Shown here: positions 55,646 through 64,000 of the stretch, in pieces
How the letters are laid out: each line of letters begins with the position of its first letter
Position numbering within the stretch: position 1 is the first letter of the stretch
From: Alphaproteobacteria bacterium
Lineage (GTDB): Bacteria; Myxococcota_A; UBA796; GCA-2862545
NCBI GenBank assembly: GCA_020632875.1
Contig: JACKET010000003.1
Span: 434,001 to 498,000, forward strand
Length of the DNA: 64,000 nucleotides
Direction: 5' to 3'
Position numbers and translations under genes: made by a program
Notes under the pieces: model-generated
Seen by the model: the letters and a program-made list of their open reading frames with translations, nothing else
What the model was told of the DNA's origin: nothing
The model's database searches: none

Positions 55646-57886
55646 ATGTCGGGAGATCGTGAGAAGCCCTCGACCACGGGCGGAGAAGGCCAGAACCCCT
55701 CCGACGAGCTGACCCTCGTCCAACGCACCGAGGCCCTGGCGCTCGACGACGACAGCCAGGCCGACACCGGTTTCGACTACGCGAAGTTCGAAGAGAGCCT
55801 CGACGACCTCGACGCCGAGACCACCGACGATCCCGCCACCGATCCCGGCTCGACGATCCCCATCGTCCACGAGCGGTTCACGCTCGACACCCGCCGGTTC
55901 CCGAAAGACGACGCCACGACCGACATCCGCGAGCTCGGCGACTACACGGTCATCACGATCCGCGGCCGGATCAACGAGTCGTTCGAGGGGCAGGAGCTCG
56001 GCCGGCGCCTCAGGGGCCGCGTGGTCTTCGACCTCACCGAGGTCGACCGCGTCACGTCGTTCGGCGTGCGCGCGTGGCTCCAGATGCTCGACGTGGCCCG
56101 CCTGAAGGAGGCCGTGTTCGTGCGCGCCAGCCCCGCCATCGTGAACCAGGTCACGATGATGCGGAACTTCTGCGGCCCGGCGACCATCCACTCGATCGTC
56201 GCACCGTACGCCTGCGGCGCGTGTGGTGCCGAGTTCGGCGTTCCCTACGAGGCCGCCACCGACCGCACGCCGATGCGCGCGCGCAACCCGCTCAAGGTCG
56301 CGTGCCCCGAGTGCCACGCCTCGGCCGAGATGGACGAAGACCCCTGGGTGTTCTTCGCGCTCGACGAGGTGCTGATGGAGACCGTCTCTCCCGACCTCGC
56401 CCGCGTGATCCAGAACATCGGCGATCGCCCGCGCCACGCGCCCATCGAGAAGGCGATCGTCGGCGACGCGACCCGGGTCCGGTTCAACGGCTCCGTGTCG
56501 GGCGACACCCGGTTCCAGCGCGCGTTCGGCGGGCTCGAGGGGCACGTCACCGTCGACCTGCGCACCGCGAACGAGGTCGACAACGAAGGCGTGAACGGCC
56601 TGCTCGACCAGCTCACCCGACTCCCGCAGGAGGTGAAGCAGGTCATCGTCGAGGGCGCACCGCCCGCGCTGCTCCGCGGCCTGCTGAGCGCCTCGCCGCG
56701 CAAGGTGTTCGTGGCCTCGGCGCTGGTGACCGCACGGGCGACCAGCCGCCCGATGCACCGCGAGGTGCTCGTCGATCTGAAGCGCGACCGCGCGTCGATC
56801 ACGGCGGGCACGTTCGTCCCCGACGTGCCGTGGACCGATCCGTCCACCGTGGATGGGCTCGAGGTCCTGGCCGAGGCCGTGGCCCGGCTGCTGCCTCCCG
56901 ACAAGCAGCCCACCCCGGTCCCCGCGCAGCGCGTGCAGGCCGCGCCGCCCGCGCAGACGCCCGCTCCGGCTCCAGCACCTGCGCCCGCCGCGAACAACAA
57001 CACCATGATGCTCGTCGGCGTCGGTGTGGTGTCGCTCGCGGTCGTCGCGCTGCTGCTCGGCTCGGTCGGGCTCGGCGTGGTGTTCGGCGGCGACGACATG
57101 GCAAAGGTCACCCAGGCTCCCGCCCCCATCGAAGCGCCCGCGCCCGTCGCCGAGGTCGCGCCCGGCCAGTGGAGCCCCGGCGGGGCGCTGCCGCCGTCGT
57201 GGAGCGAGATCGGGGTCAGCAAGAACGGCGATCAGCTCCTGCTGGTGGGCCACGGCGCGGGCAGCTCGGCGCCCGACGCCTCCGTGGCGGCCCGACGCGC
57301 GGCGCTCGACCGCCTGCTGCTGCACGTCAGCACCGCGGTCACCACGCCGTTCGAAGACGAGGCGCTGCCCTCCGAGGGTCCCGAGCGCGAGCGTGCGCTG
57401 GCGGCCTTCGAGCTCGCGACGTCCGCGCTGAACCTCACGCGGGCGCAGGAGTCGGTGAAGATCGACGGCGACCGCGTCGAGCTGGTCTCGCAGTACGCCG
57501 TCGACGCCAGTGCCGTCGACGCGTTCGTCGCGGGCTACACCCGGTCGTCCGAGTTCCGCGGCATCGTCCTGCGCGAGAGCCCCCCCTGGGTCGCGCCGCG
57601 CGTGCGGCTCGTCGAGCGCGAGAGCTTCATCCGGAACGTCGCGCCCGGCGACCGTCTCGTGAGCGTCGCCGGCCGCGCCGTCGACACGCTCGCCGCATTC
57701 GACGCCACCGCCGCCGAGGTGTTCGCCGGCCTCGAGCCGGGCGGCGCCCTGTCGCTCGAGTTCGACCGCGACGGCCGCCCCGTGCAGACCAGCGTCTACA
57801 AGCCGAACCGCCCGAACCCCGATCGGCCGGTCGCCCCGTCCCAGACGGCACCGGTGCCCCGCCCCACGCTGTTCAAGAAGGATTGA
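55646..57886 (+). CDS. STAS/zinc-ribbon/PDZ-like membrane protein
   Basis: 746 residues. An acidic N-terminus is followed by a STAS-like domain (about 95-185, 'DLTEVDRVTSFGVRAWLQML', with Ser138 at the position phosphorylated in SpoIIAA), a zinc ribbon (C190/C193, C220/C223), a second, weaker STAS-like part (about 270-360), a Pro-rich linker, one membrane helix (about 455-478), and a periplasmic end with a small domain and a PDZ-like segment ('NVAPGDRLVSVAGRAVDT'). It joins partner-switching parts to an envelope sensor. The stop overlaps the kinase start (TGATG). Confidence 0.88.
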   Translation: MSGDREKPSTTGGEGQNPSDELTLVQRTEALALDDDSQADTGFDYAKFEESLDDLDAETTDDPATDPGSTIPIVHERFTLDTRRFPKDDATTDIRELGDYTVITIRGRINESFEGQELGRRLRGRVVFDLTEVDRVTSFGVRAWLQMLDVARLKEAVFVRASPAIVNQVTMMRNFCGPATIHSIVAPYACGACGAEFGVPYEAATDRTPMRARNPLKVACPECHASAEMDEDPWVFFALDEVLMETVSPDLARVIQNIGDRPRHAPIEKAIVGDATRVRFNGSVSGDTRFQRAFGGLEGHVTVDLRTANEVDNEGVNGLLDQLTRLPQEVKQVIVEGAPPALLRGLLSASPRKVFVASALVTARATSRPMHREVLVDLKRDRASITAGTFVPDVPWTDPSTVDGLEVLAEAVARLLPPDKQPTPVPAQRVQAAPPAQTPAPAPAPAPAANNNTMMLVGVGVVSLAVVALLLGSVGLGVVFGGDDMAKVTQAPAPIEAPAPVAEVAPGQWSPGGALPPSWSEIGVSKNGDQLLLVGHGAGSSAPDASVAARRAALDRLLLHVSTAVTTPFEDEALPSEGPERERALAAFELATSALNLTRAQESVKIDGDRVELVSQYAVDASAVDAFVAGYTRSSEFRGIVLRESPPWVAPRVRLVERESFIRNVAPGDRLVSVAGRAVDTLAAFDATAAEVFAGLEPGGALSLEFDRDGRPVQTSVYKPNRPNPDRPVAPSQTAPVPRPTLFKKD

Positions 57887-60129
57887 TGACGGAAGCCCGG
57901 TCTTCCGCGACGACGGCATCCGGCGTCTCCCGCTACCGGTTCGTCCGGCGGCTGGCGAAGGGCGGCATGGCCGAGGTGTTCGTCGCGGATGCCGCGGGGG
58001 CGGCGGGCGTCACGCGGCGCGTCGCGGTGAAGCGGATCCTGCCGAAGCACGCGACCGAGAAGGTGTTCTCGGACATGTTCGTGCACGAGGCGCGGGTCGC
58101 GTCGACGCTGCAGCACCCGAACATCGTGCAGACGTACGACGTCATCGAGCACGGCGGCACGCACTACATCGTGATGGAGCTGCTCGAGGGTGCCAACCTG
58201 CTCCACGTGCACCGGCTCGCGCGGGGCCTCGACCCCGGGCTCGACGTGCGCTGCGCGCTGTACATCGTCGACCGCGTGCTGGCCGGGCTGCACTACGCAC
58301 ACGAGCGCCGCACGCACGACGGCACGCCTCTGCACATCGTCCACCGCGACGTGTCGCCGCACAACATCTTCCTCTCGGTCGACGGGGGCGTGAAGCTCCT
58401 CGACTTCGGCGTGTCGAAGGCCGAAGCGCTGCTCGAGGAGCGCGGAACCGAGTCGGGCGTGGTGAAGGGCAAGGTCACCTACATGCCGCCCGAGCAGTGC
58501 CAGGGCCTCGAGATCGACCGGCGCGCGGACATCTGGGCGGTCGGCGTGCTGCTCTACTCCCTGCTGACCGGGACCGTGCCGTTCAAGGGCAAGAATCCGT
58601 ACGACACGATGCGGGCCATCATCCACGAGTACCCGCCCTCCCCGTCGATGGTCGTCCCCTCGCTGCCGGCCGAGGTCGACGTCATCGTGCGGCAGGCCCT
58701 CTCGAAGGATCCGGAGGGGCGCTTCGCCTCCGCCCGTCACATGCAGCGCGCGATCGGCGAGGTCATCCGCGCGTTCCAGTGGTACCTCACCGAGCTCGAG
58801 TTCACGGGCTTCGTCGAGCAGGCGCTCCGCGGGTCGATCGACAACCCGCCCGACACGACCGACCTGCCCCCCGACCTCGTCATCTCCGAGGGCGACACCC
58901 AGCAGCTCAACACGTTCGTCACCAAGCGCCCGAAAGAGAACGGCCCCCTCGCCGAGAGCGAGCACGCCGTGGTCGAGAGCGTCGGCGGGCTCACGATCGT
59001 CCGCCTGCGCGGCACCATCGACGAGCGGTTCCGCCCGACCGACCTGCTCCCGCACCTCGAGGGCGTGGTCATCATCGACAGCGAGGCCGTCGGACGCATC
59101 ACGTCCTACGGCATCCGCGGCCTGCTCACGCTCTTCGAGGGCGCCGCCGACAAGCTCGCGGGCGTGTTCCACATGCGGTGCTCGGTCGCGATGATCCAGC
59201 AGGTCGGGATGATCCGCCGCATGCTCGCCGGCGGGAAGGTCATCAGCTTCCAGCTCCCCTACGTCGACCCGGTGAGCGGCCACACCTTCAACACGCTCGT
59301 GGCGGGCGAAGAGGCGCGCTCGATCCTCGCGTCGCGGAAGGCGCCCGTCCTGCCCTGCCCCGGCTTCCCCGACCGCACCGCCCGGTTCGACGACGACGAG
59401 GAGGCCTACCTGTGCTTCCTCGACGACTTCATCGCGGAGCCGCCGCCCCACATCGCCTCCGTGGTCGACGCCCTCGCGGTCGAGGAGCGCCGCCGCCAGG
59501 TGGAGAAGGGCGTCTCGGCCGGAGGCACCGAGATCTGGATCCGGCGCCCCGTGGACGAGGCCTACCGGTGGGCGAGCGTGGTCGCCGGGGTGGAAGGCGT
59601 CCTGGTGGTGGACCTCTCGGCCACGCCCTCGTGGACGGACGCCGGGCTGGCGCAGCTCGTCGACGCCCTGCGTCGCGAAGCCGATGCGGTCACCGAGCTC
59701 GTGCTGGTGCACTCCCCCGCGCCGCTCTTCGAGAAGCTGCGGAAGAGCCCGCTCCGCGACATCCTGAGCGCCGGGTCGACCGTGCGGGTGCACTGCCACT
59801 GCGCGATCTGCCAGGCGCCCCGCCGCGTCGGGCTCCCCATCATGCACCTCGACGAGGCGGCGCCGGGCGTCGAGCTCACCTCGACCGAGTGCCCGACCTG
59901 CGGCGCCGGCGTCACGTGCGTCGAGGATCTCCGGCCGCTCGTCGCCACCGACGGGAAGACGCCGGGGCCCACCGGCATCGCCGCCACCCCGCCTCCGCCC
60001 CGACCGACGCGCGTCGCGGCGAACCGGCGGAACGGACGGCTCTGGCTCGGGCTTCTCGTGGGCTTCCTGTTCGTGTTAGGAGCGATGGCCCTGCTGGCCT
60101 TCGTCCTCCTGGTCCTCCTCTCGCTCTAG
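57886..60129 (+). CDS. Ser/Thr protein kinase with STAS domains and zinc ribbon
   Basis: 747 residues. Active-looking Hanks kinase: glycine loop 'LAKGGMAEVFVAD', K49 in 'RVAVKR', H153-R154-D155 in 'IVHRDVSPHNIF', D173-F-G, and 'MPPEQCQG'. After residue 330 comes a STAS-like domain ('VIIDSEAVGRITSYGIRGLL', the same TS-x-G-x-R signature as the previous gene) and another at about 555-640. A Cys cluster (CHCAICQ and CPTCGAG) follows, then a C-terminal membrane helix (about 722-745). Membrane-tethered tail-anchored kinase, probable kinase or switch of the module. Confidence 0.92.
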   Translation: MTEARSSATTASGVSRYRFVRRLAKGGMAEVFVADAAGAAGVTRRVAVKRILPKHATEKVFSDMFVHEARVASTLQHPNIVQTYDVIEHGGTHYIVMELLEGANLLHVHRLARGLDPGLDVRCALYIVDRVLAGLHYAHERRTHDGTPLHIVHRDVSPHNIFLSVDGGVKLLDFGVSKAEALLEERGTESGVVKGKVTYMPPEQCQGLEIDRRADIWAVGVLLYSLLTGTVPFKGKNPYDTMRAIIHEYPPSPSMVVPSLPAEVDVIVRQALSKDPEGRFASARHMQRAIGEVIRAFQWYLTELEFTGFVEQALRGSIDNPPDTTDLPPDLVISEGDTQQLNTFVTKRPKENGPLAESEHAVVESVGGLTIVRLRGTIDERFRPTDLLPHLEGVVIIDSEAVGRITSYGIRGLLTLFEGAADKLAGVFHMRCSVAMIQQVGMIRRMLAGGKVISFQLPYVDPVSGHTFNTLVAGEEARSILASRKAPVLPCPGFPDRTARFDDDEEAYLCFLDDFIAEPPPHIASVVDALAVEERRRQVEKGVSAGGTEIWIRRPVDEAYRWASVVAGVEGVLVVDLSATPSWTDAGLAQLVDALRREADAVTELVLVHSPAPLFEKLRKSPLRDILSAGSTVRVHCHCAICQAPRRVGLPIMHLDEAAPGVELTSTECPTCGAGVTCVEDLRPLVATDGKTPGPTGIAATPPPPRPTRVAANRRNGRLWLGLLVGFLFVLGAMALLAFVLLVLLSL

Positions 60130-60139
60130 GAACCCGTCC

Positions 60140-61087
60140 TTGTCGATCCTGATCCACGGCCTCGAGCAGCAGCGCCAGTCGATCGTGCGGTGCGCACGTT
60201 CCGCGGCTCCCGGTCGGCCCGTGACGACGACCACGACCCTCGACGAGCTCACGGCCCGCGCTGCCGAGCAGCAGCTGGCCTTCGTCGACGGGCAGGATGC
60301 CGCACCGGTGCTCGAGATCCTCCGCAGCACGCAGTCCCGCGCGCGGGTCGTGCTGATCGACCGGAAGGTCGAGACCCACGTGCTGCGCCTCGCCATCGCC
60401 TCGGCCCGCGTCGTGGGGGTGCTGGCGTGCGACAGCGGCCATCCCGCGCCGTGGGAGATCAACTACATCACGCGCCGCGTGGTCTCCACGACCGACCCGA
60501 TCCCCTGGGTCTCCGACATGGTGCCGTGGGGCTCCACCAACATCTCGTGGACCCCGAAGACCACGCGCGATCTGCGCCGCATCGTCGAGCAGATCGAGGG
60601 CATGGCGAAGACGCTCGGCTGCGAGCGGCGCGAGTCCACCACGGTGTCCACGGCCGCCCACGAGCTGCTGATGAACGCGATGTACGACGCGCCCGTCGAC
60701 GACTCGGGCAAGCCGATCTACGCGCTGCAGCGGTCCCGCGAGATCGAGCTCCCCGACCACATGGCGCCGCGCTTCCGCTTCACGCTCGGGTCCGACTACC
60801 TCGGGCTCGACGCCAGCGACCCGTTCGGCCGGCTGCCCCGCAACCGGTTCTTCGAGGGCGTGCTCCGCGGCCACCTGAACATGATCGGCGCCGAGGCCCC
60901 GCTGCTCGACACGTCGCACGGCGGCGCCGGGCTCGGGCTCCACACGCTCTACAGCAGCGGCACCATCCTCCGGGCCGAGCTGCACCCGCTCAAGCGCACC
61001 CACGTCTCGTGGATGCTCCGCCGCCACGGCACCGAAGGGCCCAGCACCCGCTCCCTCTACTTCGCCCCCGTCAAGGTGACCGAATGA
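60140..61087 (+). CDS. RsbW/SpoIIAB-like ATPase
   Basis: 315 residues from a TTG start ten bases after the kinase stop. The C-terminal half is an HATPase_c (GHKL) domain: N-box 'TAAHELLMNAMYDAPVD', G-box 'GGAGLGLHTLYSSG'. The N-terminal 130 residues resemble a degenerate receiver or CheY-like fold ('ARVVLIDRKVE'). No HisKA. In partner-switching systems this is the anti-sigma/anti-target kinase that binds STAS proteins. Its stop overlaps the phosphatase start. Confidence 0.88.
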   Translation: MSILIHGLEQQRQSIVRCARSAAPGRPVTTTTTLDELTARAAEQQLAFVDGQDAAPVLEILRSTQSRARVVLIDRKVETHVLRLAIASARVVGVLACDSGHPAPWEINYITRRVVSTTDPIPWVSDMVPWGSTNISWTPKTTRDLRRIVEQIEGMAKTLGCERRESTTVSTAAHELLMNAMYDAPVDDSGKPIYALQRSREIELPDHMAPRFRFTLGSDYLGLDASDPFGRLPRNRFFEGVLRGHLNMIGAEAPLLDTSHGGAGLGLHTLYSSGTILRAELHPLKRTHVSWMLRRHGTEGPSTRSLYFAPVKVTE

Positions 61088-62208
61088 CCGAAGCCAGCCA
61101 CCCCGCGGTGCTTCAGCTCCTCGACGACCTCGAGGCCGGGCGCGTCACCCGCGACGAGTTCGCCGCCCGGGTGGTCGAGCGGGCCGCTCCCGCCGACGCG
61201 CTCGACGACGTGGCGAACACGGTCGAGGGCCTGATCGCCGGCATCGAAGAGTTCAAGGGCGTGCTCGGCCGGTCCTCCGACGAGACCGCCGGCCTCGTCC
61301 TCGCAGCCCAGCGCCGCTTCGCCATCCAGCTCTCCGCGACGATGCTCGACGCCGAGCCCGAGTCCGACACGCAGGGCAGCCCCACCACCTCCTACAAGCG
61401 CCTGCGCGAAGAGCTGATCCGCCTCTCCGACCGCGTGGCCGACCTCGTGCAGAGCACCATCCGCGACGCGCAGCTCCGGCAGGAGCTCGAGATCGCGGGG
61501 GCCGTGCAGCGCATGCTCGTCCCGCCCACGGTCGTCGAGATGCCCGGCCTGCGGGCCGCTTCGTGGTTCCTGCCCGCCGAGCAGTGCAGCGGCGACTGGT
61601 GGAACATCGCCCGGCTCGGCAAGGAAGACGTCATCCTCATGGTCGGCGACGTCACCGGCCATGGCGCCTCGGCGGCCATCATCGCCGGCACGGCGAAGGG
61701 CGCGCTCGACATGGCCCGTGTGGGCATGCGCGAAGCGCTCAAGCCCTACATGGCGATGAACATGATGAACTTCATCCTGATGGAGAGCATGAAGGGCGAG
61801 TACTTCATGTCCGGCGTGCTCGCGCGCTACGAGCCGTCCGCGAAGGCGCTGCGCATCGCGAACGCCGGCCACCGCCCGCCCTGGATCTTCCGCCGCTCCG
61901 GCACCCAGACCCTCCCGGGCGATCGCAGCCCGCCGCTCGGCACCAGCCGCGGCACGAAGTACGCCGAGCAGCTGGTCGCGTTCGAGAGCGGCGACATCCT
62001 CGTCGTCTACACCGACGGCATCCCCGAGGCCGAAGACGCCGAGGGCAACCAGCTCGGCGAGCGCGCGCTGCGCGACGTCTGCGAGAAGGCCAGCGTCGAC
62101 GGGCCCGAAGCCGTGTGCGAGGCCGTCCGCCGCAAGGTCGTCGAGCACGCCGGCTCGCTGAACCACCTCGGCGACGATGTCACGCTGCTCGCCGTCCAGG
62201 CCCTCTGA
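61084..62208 (+). CDS. SpoIIE/RsbU-type PP2C phosphatase
   Basis: 374 residues from ATG 61084 (ATGA overlap). A helical N-terminal region (1-150) is followed by the SpoIIE domain: 'QRMLVPPTVVEMPGLRAASW', metal-binding Asp in 'CSGDWWNIA', 'MVGDVTGHGASAAI', 'YTDGIPEAED' and 'LGDDVTLLAVQ'. This class dephosphorylates STAS-domain anti-sigma antagonists. Last gene of the module. Confidence 0.93.
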   Translation: MTEASHPAVLQLLDDLEAGRVTRDEFAARVVERAAPADALDDVANTVEGLIAGIEEFKGVLGRSSDETAGLVLAAQRRFAIQLSATMLDAEPESDTQGSPTTSYKRLREELIRLSDRVADLVQSTIRDAQLRQELEIAGAVQRMLVPPTVVEMPGLRAASWFLPAEQCSGDWWNIARLGKEDVILMVGDVTGHGASAAIIAGTAKGALDMARVGMREALKPYMAMNMMNFILMESMKGEYFMSGVLARYEPSAKALRIANAGHRPPWIFRRSGTQTLPGDRSPPLGTSRGTKYAEQLVAFESGDILVVYTDGIPEAEDAEGNQLGERALRDVCEKASVDGPEAVCEAVRRKVVEHAGSLNHLGDDVTLLAVQAL

Positions 62209-62285
62209 CAGGGGTCCGACACCGGCCTGACATTCCGTCCTGGCGGCCGTTTCCGGTATCCTCGCGCGACCAACAGGGGGTTCCG

Positions 62286-63941
62286 ATGGGTCGTACGATG
62301 TGGATGCGCCAGCTTCGTCAGACGATGGCACTCGCGCACATGGCGCACTTCACCGGCACGAGCGTCGACGAGGCCCGCGAGCGGGTCCGCGCCTTCCGCT
62401 CCCAGCGCCGGGAGGCCATCGAGCGCAAGAACGCGCGGTCTGCCGAGGCGACCCGTCGCGGGTTCCTGCAGGGCGTCGGGGCGCTCGGCCTCGTCGGCCT
62501 GGCGGGCACGTCGTCCCGCGCGTGGGCGCTCCGCCAGTCCGATGCGCGCATCGCCGTCATCGGGGCGGGCATCGGCGGCCTGTCGTGCGCCGACTTCCTC
62601 GCGTCGAAGGGCTTCCCCTGCGACGTGTTCGACGCCGCGGAGCGGGTGGGCGGCCGGATGCACTCGCTCGGCGGGGCGTTCCCGGGCCCCATCGCGCTCG
62701 GCAACCAGGTCACCGAGCTCGGCGGCGAGTTCATCGACACCAGCCACACGATGATGAAGGCCTACGCCCGCGAGTTCGGCTTCGAGATGGAGGACGTGCT
62801 GGCCATCGAAGAGGGCGACCCGATCTTCTACCTCTCCGGCCAGTACTACACCGAAGACGACATCATCGAGGACTACCGCGACTTCGTGGCGGCGATGAAG
62901 GCCGACCTGCGCATCCTCGGCGGCCCGACGGCCGACGCGTTCACGCCCGAAGACGAGATCCTCGACTACACCAGCCTCGAGGAGTACCTCGTCACGCGCG
63001 GCGCGAGCCCCATGCTGACCGACCTCATCCGCGAGACGTACCGCAACGAGTACGGCCGCGACATCGATCAGCAGAGCTGCCTGAACTTCCTGTACCTGAT
63101 CCACGCCGACCGCAGCTCGAACTGGCGTCCGTGGGGCGTGTTCAGCGACGAGCGGTACCACGTGATCGGCGGCAACCAGCAGATCCCCGTCGCCATCGCC
63201 AACCGCCTGCCGAACGGCGTCGAGCTCGGGCATCGCCTGGTCGCCGCCCGCCGGCTGGCGACGGGCACGTACCGGCTCACGTTCTCGGTCGCGGGCGGTC
63301 CGACGGTCGACCGCGACTACGACTACGTCGTGTTCGCCACGCCGTTCTCGACGCTGCGCAACGTCGCGCTCGACGCCTCGCTCGGCCTCCCCTCGTGGAA
63401 GCACTACGCGATCGACGAGCTGCAGTACGGCACGAACGCCAAGATGATCCTCGCGTTCGACGGGCGCCCGTGGCACGACGCCGGCAGCTCCGGGAACATG
63501 GTGACCTACGGCGACCCCGACCTGAACTCGGGCTGGGAGTCGAACCCGAGCCTCGCGACCGACACGTCCGCCGTGTACATCGACTACTCGGGCGGCGCGC
63601 GCGGCGCGAACCTCGACCCGAACGACCCCGCCGGCGAGGCCACGCGCTGGCTCGCGGCCTTCGATCGCATCGTGCCGGGCGCGTCCGCGGCCATCCGGCG
63701 CGATACGAACGGTGCGCCCGTGGCGACCATCCGCCACTGGCCGTCCGACCCGAACCACCTCGGCGCGTACACGTGCAACCAGCCCGGCTACTTCACCACC
63801 ATCTGCGACAACGAGGGCAAGCGCGTCGACAACCTGCTGTTCGCAGGCGAGCACGCGAACAGCTTCTACGAGTTCCAGGGCTGGATGGAGGGCGGCGCGC
63901 TCTCCGGGGCCGCCGCAGGCAAGGCGATCTGGCAGGACTGA
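62286..63941 (+). CDS. Tat-exported flavin amine oxidase
   Basis: 551 residues. Unusually long n-region (about 55 residues) before a Tat motif 'TRRGFLQGVGALGLVGLAG', cut near residue 80. FAD dinucleotide motif 'IAVIGAGIGGLSCADFLASK', then 'AAERVGGRMHSL', and the C-terminal FAD motif 'NLLFAGEHANSFYEFQGWME'. Family: monoamine oxidase/L-amino-acid oxidase-like flavoproteins. AGGGGG precedes the ATG; ATG 62298 is an alternative start. Substrate unknown. Confidence 0.9.
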   Translation: MGRTMWMRQLRQTMALAHMAHFTGTSVDEARERVRAFRSQRREAIERKNARSAEATRRGFLQGVGALGLVGLAGTSSRAWALRQSDARIAVIGAGIGGLSCADFLASKGFPCDVFDAAERVGGRMHSLGGAFPGPIALGNQVTELGGEFIDTSHTMMKAYAREFGFEMEDVLAIEEGDPIFYLSGQYYTEDDIIEDYRDFVAAMKADLRILGGPTADAFTPEDEILDYTSLEEYLVTRGASPMLTDLIRETYRNEYGRDIDQQSCLNFLYLIHADRSSNWRPWGVFSDERYHVIGGNQQIPVAIANRLPNGVELGHRLVAARRLATGTYRLTFSVAGGPTVDRDYDYVVFATPFSTLRNVALDASLGLPSWKHYAIDELQYGTNAKMILAFDGRPWHDAGSSGNMVTYGDPDLNSGWESNPSLATDTSAVYIDYSGGARGANLDPNDPAGEATRWLAAFDRIVPGASAAIRRDTNGAPVATIRHWPSDPNHLGAYTCNQPGYFTTICDNEGKRVDNLLFAGEHANSFYEFQGWMEGGALSGAAAGKAIWQD

Positions 63942-63960
63942 CGCACGCGGGTGCCCGCGG

Positions 63961-64000
63961 ATGATCCGCCTCGTGCCGCTCGGCGTGGCGGAGCTGCCGG
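63961..64000 (+). CDS. Possible start of a gene cut by the window edge
   Basis: An ATG at 63961 opens a frame (MIRLVPLGVAELP) that runs off the end. No strong ribosome site is seen and the fragment is too short to identify. Confidence 0.25.
   Translation, partial: MIRLVPLGVAELP

Overview
The window is strongly G+C-rich bacterial DNA with dense, mostly short-gapped genes on both strands. Many reading frames end or start in 1-4 base overlaps (ATGA, GTGA, TGATG). The gene content points to a member of the Myxococcota or a close deltaproteobacterial relative. The clues are secreted proteins with long (Asp-X)n linkers and a Cys-rich, hydrophobic, Arg-rich C-terminal tail resembling MYXO-CTERM, a CarD/CdnL regulator, a MopE-type 'CDGIDNDCDG' motif, a TIGR02996/LRR protein, a pseudokinase fused to a formylglycine-enzyme-like domain, and kinase-STAS partner-switching genes. 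No rRNA, CRISPR, integrase or transposase was seen. The species cannot be fixed from the sequence alone.

Layout. 1-10 kb: a secreted thioredoxin-fold protein, a repeat-rich gene-free stretch, an OmpR-type two-component pair, a second repeat-rich gap, an SRPBCC-YCII fusion, and a large flavin/polyferredoxin membrane oxidoreductase whose flavin domain looks circularly permuted. 10-18 kb: three Asp-rich envelope proteins (a lipoprotein, a small tail-anchored protein and a trypsin-like protease), an iodotyrosine-deiodinase-like nitroreductase, an APC permease, a tRNA-like element of abnormal length, and CarD. 18-29 kb: pseudokinase-FGE protein, a four-gene minus-strand run (TIGR02996/LRR/BRCT-like, lipoprotein, di-iron ferritin-like protein, membrane protein), enoyl-CoA hydratase, a nucleotidyltransferase pair, and a PhoD-like phosphatase with a small partner. 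29-37 kb: outer-membrane barrel, ECF sigma factor operon with a membrane TPR protein and a MopE/VWA lipoprotein, LigB-type dioxygenase, M14 carboxypeptidase.

37.6-46.4 kb holds the most unusual locus: three translationally coupled, paralogous ClpB/ClpA-like double AAA+ ATPases with private N-terminal domains. None has the usual second pore loop, two have degenerate first Walker B motifs, and one carries a C-terminal domain resembling the PCRF part of class-I release factors without GGQ.

46.4-54.6 kb: TerC-like protein, an Ate1/Bpt-like transferase, a lytic transglycosylase coupled to an alpha/beta hydrolase, a stand-alone tRNA-binding OB-fold protein, a TPR-PEGA-TonB receptor fusion, and a zinc-ribbon membrane protein. 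55-62.2 kb forms a candidate signalling module: a frameshifted PEGA-like protein, a STAS/zinc-ribbon/PDZ-like membrane protein, a Ser/Thr kinase with STAS domains, an RsbW-like ATPase and a SpoIIE-type PP2C phosphatase, all in one direction and mostly overlapping. A Tat-exported amine-oxidase-like flavoprotein closes the window.

The gene-free stretches near 1.3-2.4, 5.5-6.1 and 36.4-36.9 kb carry related dispersed repeats: heptamer arrays, a hairpin element with paired base changes between copies, and 9-mer-based inverted repeats.
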